In this document: positions 10,035-18,437 of the stretch, piece by piece
Layout: the number at the start of each line of letters is the position of its first letter
Numbering within the stretch: the stretch's first letter is position 1
From: a bacterium
GTDB taxonomy: Bacteria > Babelota > Babeliae > Babelales > JABGSX01
Direction of reading: 5' to 3'
NCBI GenBank assembly: GCA_018647505.1
Contig: JABGSX010000052.1
Coordinates: forward strand, 1 to 35,688
Length of the DNA: 35,688 bases
Notes under the pieces: generated by a model
Seen by the model: the letters and a program-made list of their open reading frames with translations, nothing else
What the model was told of the DNA's origin: nothing
Databases searched by the model: none
Made by a program: the position numbers and the translations under genes

Positions 10035-11083
10035 AACAAAAAAAACAAGCAAAAGAGTCCCAAGAGGCAATAGTAGATATGGCAGCGAAGAGAGGGGCGT
10101 TGGAAGTGACATTTGCTCAAATTGACAAGCAGTATGGCAAGGGAGCAGTTATGCTTCTTGGGCAAAAGGCTGTAGTCGAGTGTGACTCAATTTCTACAGG
10201 ATCGATTTTAATCGACAACGCCGTTGGGGTTAACGGTCTTCCTAGAGGTAGAGTTATAGAAGTTTTTGGCCCGGAGTCATCTGGAAAAACAACGCTTGCG
10301 TTACATGCTTTAGCTCAGGCCCAGAAAAAAGGTGGAATTTGTGCATTTATAGATGCAGAACACGCTCTTGACCCTGGCCATGCTAGAAGATTGGGTGTAA
10401 ATACAGATGAATTAATTATTTCGCAGCCAGATTACGGAGAGCAGGCGTTGGACATTGTTGAAATGTTAACGCGATCAGGAGCTGTTGATATTATTGTTGT
10501 TGATTCTGTTGCGGCGTTAGTCCCAAAAAATGAACTTGAGGGTGATATGGGAGACCATCATGTTGGGCTTCAGGCAAGGTTAATGTCACAAGCGTTGCGC
10601 AAGTTAACACCGATTGTTCACAAATCAAAAACAATTTTGATTTTTATTAACCAAATAAGACAAAAGATAAGCTCAATGTCATTTGGGAATAATGAAACAA
10701 CTTCTGGTGGAAATGCTCTTAAGTTTTATTCGTCACTTCGTCTTGATGTAAGGCGAATTGGGGGACTGAAAAAAAATGATGTTCTTTTTGGCAATCGTAT
10801 AGCTGTTAAAGTTGTAAAAAATAAGGTTGCCGCACCATTTAAACGAGTTGAGTTAGACTTGTTGTTCACAGAAGGTATTAGCAGAGAACTGGATTTGCTC
10901 GATGCGGCTATTCACTTTAAAGTGATTAAGCAATCGGGATCGTGGTTTTCATTGGGCGATAAAAAGTTCGCTCAAGGAAGAGAACAGGCTTTAAGTTTTT
11001 TAAAAGAGCATTCTGATACTGCCGATGCCATTCATAATGAGGTGAAAGCAATGATAAGAGAACAGCAAAGTCAACCACGTTGA
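10031..11083 (+). CDS. recA: Recombinase RecA
   Basis: [72 protein letters not shown]. Confidence 0.97.
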   Translation: MKQKKQAKESQEAIVDMAAKRGALEVTFAQIDKQYGKGAVMLLGQKAVVECDSISTGSILIDNAVGVNGLPRGRVIEVFGPESSGKTTLALHALAQAQKKGGICAFIDAEHALDPGHARRLGVNTDELIISQPDYGEQALDIVEMLTRSGAVDIIVVDSVAALVPKNELEGDMGDHHVGLQARLMSQALRKLTPIVHKSKTILIFINQIRQKISSMSFGNNETTSGGNALKFYSSLRLDVRRIGGLKKNDVLFGNRIAVKVVKNKVAAPFKRVELDLLFTEGISRELDLLDAAIHFKVIKQSGSWFSLGDKKFAQGREQALSFLKEHSDTADAIHNEVKAMIREQQSQPR

Positions 11084-11105
11084 ATTTTTATATGATTGGG
11101 TACCA

Positions 11106-11651
11106 GTGAGAGAAAATAAAAAAAGTGGAAATATGCCTCTTGCAAATCACCTGATAAAATCTGAGAAGATTCAGGTTATTGCAGAAAACGGGGATAATAT
11201 TGGGGTTATATCCCGCTCCGATGCACTAAGAAAGGCAACGGAGGCTGAACTTGATCTTGTGCAAATTGCCGATAAGGGTGGCGAGGGTTACCCTGTTGCA
11301 AAAATAATGGATCTAGGTAAAGCTCTTTATGTTAGGAAGAAGAAGCAGGTTGAAGCAAAAAAACACCAGAAGATTATACAGATTAAAGAATTGAAATTCC
11401 GTCCAAAAATTGGCGAGCATGATTATATGACAAAAATGAACCATGCCCTTCAGTTTTTAAAAGATGGAAAGAGAGTGAAGATGACTCTTTTCTTCCGTGG
11501 TAGAGAAATGGCGACTAAGGAGGAGAGAGGTCGGGAACTGTTTGAAAAGATTGAAAAAACATTTGATGGTTTTGGTCTTGAAAACATGGTAAGAGACCGA
11601 GACTCAAGGGCTGGACCATTTTGGTCTCGCGTTTATTATTTAAAAAGTTAA
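11106..11651 (+). CDS. infC: Translation initiation factor IF-3
   Basis: IF-3 N- and C-domain patterns (DLVQIADKG...PVAKIMDLGKALYVRKKKQ; IQIKELKFRPKIGEHDYMTKMNHALQFLKDGKRVKMTLFFRGREM); directly upstream of L35 and L20. GTG start at 11106 or ATG at 11133. Confidence 0.95.
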   Translation: MRENKKSGNMPLANHLIKSEKIQVIAENGDNIGVISRSDALRKATEAELDLVQIADKGGEGYPVAKIMDLGKALYVRKKKQVEAKKHQKIIQIKELKFRPKIGEHDYMTKMNHALQFLKDGKRVKMTLFFRGREMATKEERGRELFEKIEKTFDGFGLENMVRDRDSRAGPFWSRVYYLKS

Positions 11652-11672
11652 CAACAAAAACGGGTGATTAAT

Positions 11673-11867
11673 ATGCCAAAGATGAAAACGCACGCAGCAT
11701 CTAAAAAAAGGTTTAAAAAAGTTGGAAGCTCAAAGATTAAGAGATCAAGCGCCTATAGAAGGCACTTGTTAACAAAAAAGACAGCTAAGAGAAAGCGAGA
11801 TTTGAGAAAAGATGTATTTATAGATTCGGTTGATGCACCAAGAATGAAAGTATTGCTTCCATATTAA
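11673..11867 (+). CDS. rpmI: 50S ribosomal protein L35
   Basis: MPKMKTHAASKKRFKKVGSSKIKRSSAYRRHLLTKKTAKRKRDLRK; between infC and rplT. Confidence 0.95.
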   Translation: MPKMKTHAASKKRFKKVGSSKIKRSSAYRRHLLTKKTAKRKRDLRKDVFIDSVDAPRMKVLLPY

Positions 11868-11931
11868 AGAATTTATTAATTCCAGATGTAATGTTAAAAT
11901 TTAAAATTTAAAATTTTGTAAAAGGAAATAT

Positions 11932-12303
11932 ATGACACGTGTAGCACGTGGGATTGTGACACGCAAAAAGCATAAAAGGTTAATTAAAAAGGCTAAGGGC
12001 TTTTGGGGACAACGCAAAAATGTTTTTAGAAGAGCAAAAGAGACTCTTTTAAGGGCTATGGCTTACGCGTTTAAAGGTAGAAAACTAAAAAAACGTGACA
12101 CAAGAGCGTTGTTTATAACTAGAATTAATGCAGCTGTAAGAAATCATGGATTGTCATATAGTACATTTATACATGGTCTTGATAAAGCTAAAATTCTATT
12201 AAATAGAAAGATGCTTAGTCAGATTGCAATATTTGATCCAGACGTTTTTGCCAAGATTGCATCTGAGGCAAAAGGAGTGCAAAAGAAAAAAGAAGAGCTG
12301 TAG
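11932..12303 (+). CDS. rplT: 50S ribosomal protein L20
   Basis: MTRVARGIVTRKKHKRLIKKAKGFWGQRKNVFRRAKETLLRAMAYAFKGRKLKKRDTRALFITRINAAVRNHGLSYS. Confidence 0.97.
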   Translation: MTRVARGIVTRKKHKRLIKKAKGFWGQRKNVFRRAKETLLRAMAYAFKGRKLKKRDTRALFITRINAAVRNHGLSYSTFIHGLDKAKILLNRKMLSQIAIFDPDVFAKIASEAKGVQKKKEEL

Positions 12304-12315
12304 CTTGACAAGTAT

Positions 12316-12346
12316 TTGTGCTTTGAATTAAATTGCTAAGTATAAT
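12316..12346 (+). promoter_or_regulatory. Possible promoter upstream of the ZapB-like/zapA pair
   Basis: TTGTGC-N19-TATAAT; perfect -10 but weak -35 with long spacing. Confidence 0.4.
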
Positions 12347-12367
12347 GAAAATTGTTAAGGGGAGATA

Positions 12368-12616
12368 ATGGAAGTGTTAGATGCTCTTGAAAAAAAAGTA
12401 GTTGGATTGTTAGAGTCGGCCAATAGGCTGAAAGAGCAAAGTAGCACTTTGTTGAAAGAAAACGAAGGGCTAAAAGAGAGGGTGCAGACTCTTGAGGCTC
12501 GACTTGAAATAGGTAGTGAGAATAGCAAAGAGTTGATCAGCGATCGCGCAGAGGTAAAGACATCGGTTGACGGGTTGATTGCTGACATAAATTCGTTTAT
12601 AGATAGCGAAGATTGA
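12368..12616 (+). CDS. Small coiled-coil protein, ZapB/TIGR02449-like, upstream of zapA
   Basis: Heptad pattern MEVLDALEKKVVGLLESANRLKEQSSTLLKENEGLKERVQTLEARLE; adjacent to ZapA-like ORF. Confidence 0.6.
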   Translation: MEVLDALEKKVVGLLESANRLKEQSSTLLKENEGLKERVQTLEARLEIGSENSKELISDRAEVKTSVDGLIADINSFIDSED

Positions 12617-12624
12617 ATAAAACT

Positions 12625-12909
12625 ATGAATGAAACAAAACGATATACGGTTTCTATTTTGGGAGAATCATATACGTTGCTGAGTGATGATACAGAAGAAC
12701 ATATACTCCAAACAGCACGAATGGTTAATAGTTTGTTGAAGGATATATTGGAAAAGACGAGTGTAACCGATACAAAGCGAGCGGCAGTGTTGGTTGCGTT
12801 TAGATTCGCAAGCAAATTGATCCGAGTAGAAACTAATAAAGCAGAACAAGAAGGAATGTGTAACAAGCTTATTGATTTAATTGACGAAAAGTCTGAAATG
12901 TTAGATTAA
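12625..12909 (+). CDS. zapA: Cell division protein ZapA family
   Basis: MNETKRYTVSILGESYTLLSDDTEEHILQTARMVNSLLKDI...DTKRAAVLVAFRFASKLIRVE; the listed start at 12613 is a TTG, ATG at 12625 is more likely. Confidence 0.75.
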   Translation: MNETKRYTVSILGESYTLLSDDTEEHILQTARMVNSLLKDILEKTSVTDTKRAAVLVAFRFASKLIRVETNKAEQEGMCNKLIDLIDEKSEMLD

Positions 12910-13117
12910 ATTAAATTATATCAGATTATTAAGTCGCATAACTTTGTGTTTTTTATTGTTTGGCTTCTCTCTTTTTGAGTATCTCTTAGGATTCTCAACT
13001 CTTTATAATCTCTAATTCTTTTCAAGTCTAGTTTAAAGTTTTTTATTTTTGTGTATGACGATTTTTTGTTGTCGCATCTAGAAATTGTGTGGTTATGATT
13101 TGAAATTAGGATGAATT

Positions 13118-14680
13118 ATGGTTGAGTTAATCAGTGTTGTAGGGATTTCGGGGCTTTCCCTTGTTGGGGTAAGCTTGTTGCTTTTTGGTTATTCGATGAT
13201 GCGAATCAAAAAGTCTCAGGTTCTTTTGTCAAAGTCTGTCAATAGATGGAAAAATACCAAGCGTGAAATTGAGAACGAGCGTCGAGAGGCTTTTTTAAAA
13301 GTAAAAGACGAAATATACAAACGAAGAAATGAGTTTGAATTAGAGATTAAACGAGAGCGCTTTGAGTTGGAACGTTTGAAAAATAAGATCAATTCAAAAT
13401 ATGAGACTCTTGAGCAAAAAGAAGAAAGTATGGAGCATTCCAAGCTTGAGCTTCAACAAAAGGAGCGCGAGCTGTCACGTCTTTCAGATAAAATTCGTAT
13501 AGATGAAAGTAAATTAAAGAGCGTATACAATGAGCTCATTAGCAAATTAGAAGCTATAAGTGGAATGACAAAAGATGAAGCAAAAAAGGCTTTGTTTGAT
13601 TCGCTTGATTCTGAGGTGAGATTTGCAAATGAAAAGTGGATTCAGAAAGTTGAAGAAGAGGCGCGGCAACTTGCCAAACAAAAGGCAATAGATATTGTTA
13701 TTGGTGCTATGCAGCGATATACAACCGAGCAGGTTTCTCCGCATTCTTCGTGTGTTGTCCATTTGCCAAATGATGATATGAAGGGGCGCATTATCGGTAA
13801 AGAGGGTCGCAATATCAAGGCTCTTGAACTTTCAACTGGGATGGAGTTTGTAATTGGAGAAACGCCGGAGATTATTACAATTTCAGGATTTAATCCGATT
13901 CGAAGAGAAATAGCAAAGCAGGCTCTGGATAGGTTGATTGCTGATGGTCGAATCAATCCAACACGAATAGAAGAAACTGTTGCGCGGTGTGAAAAAGAAA
14001 TAAACGAAACGATTGATGAAATTGGAAAAGGTGTTGTTTTAGAGTTTAACTTGCAAGGAGTTCACAAGGACCTTGTGACGATGCTTGGCAAACTTCATTT
14101 TCGAACCAGTTTTTCACAAAATGTTTTAGAGCATAGTAAAGAGGTTGGCTCTCTTGCTCGGATGATAGCCGAAGAGCTTGGCTTGGATGGTGACGTGGCG
14201 CTCAGAGCTGGTCTTTTGCATGATGTTGGAAAAGCTGTTAGTGAGGAGGTCGAAGGGCCACATGCAATTGTGGGTGGAGATGCTGCAAAGCGTTGTGGCG
14301 AGAGATCCGAAATTGTTAATGCAATAGCTGCTCACCACGAAGAAATTCCGTTTGCATCGTTTTATGCTCCAATAGTTCTTATTGCAGACTCTATTTCTGC
14401 ATCACGGCCTGGTGCGCGCAGAGAAACATTAGCCGCATATCTTAAGCGTCTTGAAAGGTTGGAAGAAATAGCAAATACATTTGATGGTATCAAAAAGGCA
14501 TATGCACTTCAGGCTGGTAGAGAAATCCGAATCATTGTTGAAGAAAATACAGTCAATGATGAAAAGGCTCAAGAACTAGCTAGAAATATTGCAATTAAAG
14601 TTGAAGAAGAGTTGAGTTTTCCTGGTCAGATCAAAGTTAATGTGATTAGGGAAAAACGATCTATAGAATATGCTAGATAG
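13118..14680 (+). CDS. rny: Ribonuclease Y
   Basis: N-terminal TM, long coiled coil, KH domain (MKGRIIGKEGRNIKALELSTGMEFVIGETPEIITISGFNPIRREIA), HD domain (RAGLLHDVGKA; AAHHEEI). Confidence 0.96.
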   Translation: MVELISVVGISGLSLVGVSLLLFGYSMMRIKKSQVLLSKSVNRWKNTKREIENERREAFLKVKDEIYKRRNEFELEIKRERFELERLKNKINSKYETLEQKEESMEHSKLELQQKERELSRLSDKIRIDESKLKSVYNELISKLEAISGMTKDEAKKALFDSLDSEVRFANEKWIQKVEEEARQLAKQKAIDIVIGAMQRYTTEQVSPHSSCVVHLPNDDMKGRIIGKEGRNIKALELSTGMEFVIGETPEIITISGFNPIRREIAKQALDRLIADGRINPTRIEETVARCEKEINETIDEIGKGVVLEFNLQGVHKDLVTMLGKLHFRTSFSQNVLEHSKEVGSLARMIAEELGLDGDVALRAGLLHDVGKAVSEEVEGPHAIVGGDAAKRCGERSEIVNAIAAHHEEIPFASFYAPIVLIADSISASRPGARRETLAAYLKRLERLEEIANTFDGIKKAYALQAGREIRIIVEENTVNDEKAQELARNIAIKVEEELSFPGQIKVNVIREKRSIEYAR

Positions 14681-14692
14681 GATATTTTAAAA

Positions 14693-15493
14693 ATGAAAGA
14701 AAAAATACGGATTTTGGCATTGGGAGACATAATTGGGAGTTCTGGTAGAACCGTTTTCCAAAAACATATACAAAACTTAAAAGAAACATATAATGTGGAT
14801 TTTGTTGTTGTGAACGGAGAAAATAGCTCTCATGGCAGAGGCATTACAACAAAAATTGCTCGTTTTTTTAAGCAGCACGGAGTGGATGCGATTACTTCTG
14901 GAAATCATATATGGGCCAATAAAGAAGTTTTCAAGTTTATGGATGAAGAGCAGTATGTTTTGCGTCCTGCAAACTATCCAGGGGGTTGCCCAGGTTCTGG
15001 CTATGCATTGGTAGAAAAAGACGGAGTTCGAATTGCGGTTGTAAATGTTCAGGGGCGTGTTTTTATGCGCGATACCATAGATTGTCCGTTTAGAACATTG
15101 GAATCGTTGTTGGTTTTTCTAAAAACAAAAACTAATATTATTTTTGTGGATTTCCACGCAGAGGCAACATCAGAAAAACTTGGTCTCGCCTATTATTTGG
15201 ATGGACAGATAAGTGCTCTTGTTGGTACGCATACTCATGTACAAACTGCAGATGAGCGTATTTTGGAAGGTGGCACAGCTTACATAACAGATTTGGGAAT
15301 GGCTGGATCGTTTGATTCTATGATAGGCATGAAAAAGGGCCCAATTATTGATCGCTTTATTACCCAGATGCCACGTAAATTTGAGGTTTCGGAGTCTTCG
15401 CCATTTATATTGACAGGTGCTTGCATAGAAGTAGACGTTGAGAGTGGTAAGGCGACAAGTATTGAAAGAGTCTTTGTAAAAGATGAAGGGTGA
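14693..15493 (+). CDS. YmdB-family metallophosphoesterase (TIGR00282-like)
   Basis: ILALGDIIGSSGRTVFQKHI, VVNGENSSHGRGIT, ITSGNHIW, VDFHAEATSEK, VGTHTHVQTADERIL; directly follows rny. Confidence 0.9.
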   Translation: MKEKIRILALGDIIGSSGRTVFQKHIQNLKETYNVDFVVVNGENSSHGRGITTKIARFFKQHGVDAITSGNHIWANKEVFKFMDEEQYVLRPANYPGGCPGSGYALVEKDGVRIAVVNVQGRVFMRDTIDCPFRTLESLLVFLKTKTNIIFVDFHAEATSEKLGLAYYLDGQISALVGTHTHVQTADERILEGGTAYITDLGMAGSFDSMIGMKKGPIIDRFITQMPRKFEVSESSPFILTGACIEVDVESGKATSIERVFVKDEG

Positions 15494-15498
15494 ATTAT

Positions 15499-15687
15499 AT
15501 GATTAAAAGTTTTGCATCTAAAATTATTGGCTTTGCTGTACTTACATTTTTTGTAAATTCTTCAGCAGCGTGCTCTTGTGAGAGTGGTTGCTGCTTGTGG
15601 ATGAAAATTCCCCTGGCTATTTTGGTAATTAGCGTAATTTTATTTTTTGTTAAAAAAGGGTGCAAGAATTGCAAAAACTGCAAATGA
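15499..15687 (+). CDS. Small Cys-rich membrane/secreted protein
   Basis: MIKSFASKIIGFAVLTFFVNSSAACSCESGCCLWMKIPLAILVISVILFFVKKGCKNCKNCK; ATG at 15499 rather than GTG at 15490. Confidence 0.55.
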   Translation: MIKSFASKIIGFAVLTFFVNSSAACSCESGCCLWMKIPLAILVISVILFFVKKGCKNCKNCK

Positions 15688-15732
15688 AGTTTTGCTTTTT
15701 AAATTTACAAGCAAAAACTAAAGGAGGGCTTT

Positions 15733-16668
15733 TTGGGTAATATTATTTCTATGATTCTTATTGGTCTTTTGTATTCTATTTTTGCATTTGATTTTGTTTT
15801 ATGTAAACTATTTCTGAATTATTCTCCTCCATTTTTTGGCATTGGGTTGCGTATGCTTTTTGCTGGCATAGTTATTATGCTTTTTTGCTTTTTTCGTTAT
15901 CCGGCCAAAAAGCTTTTTAATAAAACAACATGGACAGAGATTCTTGCTTTAGGATTTTTTAGGGCTGTTATTGTTAATGGTCTTTCAATTTGGGGTGTTC
16001 AGTATATATCCGCAACTAAAGCTTGTTTTGTTTATAATTTTTCACCATTTTTTGCTGTATTTTTTGGATTTCTTTTTTTGAAAGAAAAAATTTCACCAAA
16101 ATCATTTCTTGGAATAATAGTTGGATTTCTTGGATCAATAATCATTTTATGGCCTGACTCTCCTGGTGAAAGTGGGCTAGCAACATTGTTTTTTCTATCA
16201 ACAGCAGAGTTGTCACAGCTTTTAGCCGGTATGGGTTCTGCAATTGGTTGGACTCTTATGAAAAAAATTGTAAATAGAGGCGGCAATTTTTTTGCGGTGA
16301 ATGGTGCTAGTTTTATTTTTGGTGGTATTTTGTCGCTTATTGTTTCGGTTTTTGTTGGAGAATGGTCTGGAGTTCTAGTTGGTTCATGGAAGTTTGTAAT
16401 ATTTTATGTGGTTTTAATAGGAATCCTGGACAATGTGGTTGGTTATAATTTGTTTTCTTTTTTGCTAAAAAAATATTCATCGACATTTATAGTTTTTGCA
16501 GGATTAGCATCTCCATTTCTTGTTGGCTTTTTTGGGCTTATTTTTTTGGGCGAAAGAATTTATTCATCATTTCTAATTTCAGCAGTGTTTGTTTTTGCTG
16601 GTTTATGTCTTTTTTATTATTATGAAGTTCGGCCTAAAATAGAAGAGAGCTCAAACGTAGGGCCCTAA
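15733..16668 (+). CDS. EamA/DMT-superfamily transporter
   Basis: About ten hydrophobic helices with two internally similar halves; TTG start preceded by AAGGAGG at 15721-15727. Confidence 0.8.
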   Translation: MGNIISMILIGLLYSIFAFDFVLCKLFLNYSPPFFGIGLRMLFAGIVIMLFCFFRYPAKKLFNKTTWTEILALGFFRAVIVNGLSIWGVQYISATKACFVYNFSPFFAVFFGFLFLKEKISPKSFLGIIVGFLGSIIILWPDSPGESGLATLFFLSTAELSQLLAGMGSAIGWTLMKKIVNRGGNFFAVNGASFIFGGILSLIVSVFVGEWSGVLVGSWKFVIFYVVLIGILDNVVGYNLFSFLLKKYSSTFIVFAGLASPFLVGFFGLIFLGERIYSSFLISAVFVFAGLCLFYYYEVRPKIEESSNVGP

Positions 16669-16675
16669 GGCCTTA
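16658..16675 (+). terminator. Possible terminator hairpin whose loop contains the stop codon
   Basis: TAGGGCC-CTAA-GGCCTTA followed by TTTGTT; TAA stop at 16666-16668. Confidence 0.5.
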
Positions 16676-17033
16676 TTTGTTAATGTAAAAATATTAGTGG
16701 TAAATTGTAACGATTTTATTGTGTGCCTAGCGAATGTTAGAGAAATTGTTTTGATTCAAAAGAGACGCGTTTTTTTTAGCTATATTATATTAAACACTTT
16801 TTTTAATTCAGCCAGAGAGATGTTTTTGTGGGCGACAACAAGAAAGTTGCATGCTGAAAGGTTGAGCTTGTTTTATTATTTTTTCAAATTGGAATGTAGT
16901 ATGAATAGGTCTTTTTCATAAAATTTATATAAATGTATTGATTTTTTTTTGGTTAGCTTGGTATATTTTTCATGTTTACTACAATTACAAGGTTTACAGT
17001 TGTTACATTGTAATATTTTCAAGAGGGAGATAT

Positions 17034-17333
17034 ATGAAAAAAGGATTGTTCAAGCCGGCAGCAACAAAAGGGTTAGAGTGGATTGAAGAAGAAACTGAAA
17101 ATCATGTTGCAAAAATTATTCCTATTTCAGATTCCAATACATATTTACCAAAAGAAACGGCCAAGCAAGGCCTTCCAGAAGGTTGGACCCGCGCAACTTT
17201 TATTATGCGTGAGCAATATCTGGAGGACCTAAAAAACATTGCCTATTGGGATAGGGAAACAATAAAAACTGTTTTGGACGTTATATTGGACAGATTTTTA
17301 AAAGGTAAAAAAGTACCGCCCCGAAAAAAATAA
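17034..17333 (+). CDS. Small DNA-binding-like protein (RHH-type guess)
   Basis: ATG at 17034 after AAGAGGGAG; LPEGWTRATFIMREQYLEDLKNIAYWDRETIKTVLDVILDRFLKGK resembles a beta-strand plus two helices. The listed upstream start at 16938 covers unlikely AT-rich sequence. Confidence 0.5.
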   Translation: MKKGLFKPAATKGLEWIEEETENHVAKIIPISDSNTYLPKETAKQGLPEGWTRATFIMREQYLEDLKNIAYWDRETIKTVLDVILDRFLKGKKVPPRKK

Positions 17334-17340
17334 TAAGATA

Positions 17341-17362
17341 TCCCCGGCTAACCAGCCGGGGA
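17341..17362 (+). terminator. Terminator-like hairpin between the small ORF and the recombinase
   Basis: TCCCCGGCT-AACC-AGCCGGGGA perfect 9-bp stem; only a short T-rich tail (ctatttt). Confidence 0.6.
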
Positions 17363-17378
17363 CTATTTTGGAGAATTT

Positions 17379-18296
17379 ATGAAGCCAGAAGCGTTTGACT
17401 TGGTAAAGTTATCGGTGTTATTTGTCTCTTCTTGTGATATTTCGCCTGGTTCACGTGCAACGTATAAAAATGCACTTCTGCGCTTTTGTCGGTGGTGTGA
17501 AAGTTCAGATGTAAAAGAGCCTGCCAGGCAAACTATCCTGTCATATAAGTTGTGGCTAGATACCCACGGGTTTAGCTCGTTTACAAAATCAACCTACATG
17601 GTTGTAGTACGCAGGCTTTTTTCGTGGCTTGAAGAAAATGATTTATACCCAGACGTATCAAAAGGAATAAGGGGGGCCAAACGTTATATTAAGTCCCATC
17701 AAAAGGATTCTCTTTCTATAAAGGCTGTTCAAAATTTGCTTGCAAGTGTTGATGGGTCATCGTTAATTGGGGTGCGTGATTTTGCAATCGTTAATTTGCT
17801 CATTCGGACGGGAGTGAGGTTAAAAGAAATTTCACTGGCAACAATTAATGATATAGAGATCAACGAAAATCAGATGCGGTTGTGGGTCTATGGGAAAGGG
17901 CGTGGCGGAAAAGATGAATTTGTTGTTCTTACCAAAGAATCTCTTGACCCAATAAGAGCTTACCTTCGTTGTAGAGAGTTAAGTAACTCGTCTGAACCGT
18001 TGTTCGCAGCACTCAGTAATCGTAACTATGGAAAAACAATGTCTACATTTGCTTTGTCAAAAATGGTGAAAAGAAGGCTGCGAGGAGCTGGAATCGATAG
18101 CAAAAGAATTTCGGCACATAGTTTGAGACATACTTTTGGGGTGTTGGCCATAAAGGCTGGGGCAAGCCTGTATGATGTTCAGTTGGCAATGCGGCATAGC
18201 ACACCCGGGACCACTGAAATCTATTTAGGCGATATTGAAAAAATAAAAAGAGCAGAGTCTTCTCCAGAGAAAAAAGTTCGGGATTTATTAAGATAA
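17379..18296 (+). CDS. Tyrosine recombinase (XerC/XerD-like)
   Basis: Catalytic pattern: R in LLIRTGVRLKEISLATI, K in GKGRGGKDEFV, HSLRHTFGV, MRHSTPGTTEIYLGDI; SAM-like N-terminal domain. Confidence 0.9.
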   Translation: MKPEAFDLVKLSVLFVSSCDISPGSRATYKNALLRFCRWCESSDVKEPARQTILSYKLWLDTHGFSSFTKSTYMVVVRRLFSWLEENDLYPDVSKGIRGAKRYIKSHQKDSLSIKAVQNLLASVDGSSLIGVRDFAIVNLLIRTGVRLKEISLATINDIEINENQMRLWVYGKGRGGKDEFVVLTKESLDPIRAYLRCRELSNSSEPLFAALSNRNYGKTMSTFALSKMVKRRLRGAGIDSKRISAHSLRHTFGVLAIKAGASLYDVQLAMRHSTPGTTEIYLGDIEKIKRAESSPEKKVRDLLR

Positions 18297-18315
18297 ATTT
18301 TCACAATTTAAAAGT

Positions 18316-18359
18316 ATTCCAAAGGCAAGAAATCAAAATTTCTTGCCTTTGGAATTTTT
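18316..18359 (+). terminator. Strong rho-independent terminator after recombinase
   Basis: ATTCCAAAGGCAAGAAAT-CAAA-ATTTCTTGCCTTTGGAAT then TTTT; perfect 18-bp stem. Confidence 0.9.
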
Positions 18360-18437
18360 AACAAAACTATTCTTTTGGTGGCCATAAATTTGTTAATGTC
18401 GTAGCATGTTTATAAAAACAAAAAGAAGGATTTTGTT

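Noticed and set aside
11890-11915. AT-rich palindromic run (aaaatttaaaatttaaaatttt) before rplT
   Set aside because: Low-complexity sequence; no GC stem, so not called as terminator or L20 leader structure.
16697-16921. 74-aa ORF between the DMT transporter and the small DNA-binding-like gene
   Set aside because: AT-rich, no convincing SD or domain; probably non-coding, though I cannot exclude it.
18390-18416. Possible promoter TTGTTA-N15-TATAAA before the 1911-aa gene
   Set aside because: Spacing is short and such matches are frequent in AT-rich DNA; a promoter is expected here but I cannot place it confidently.
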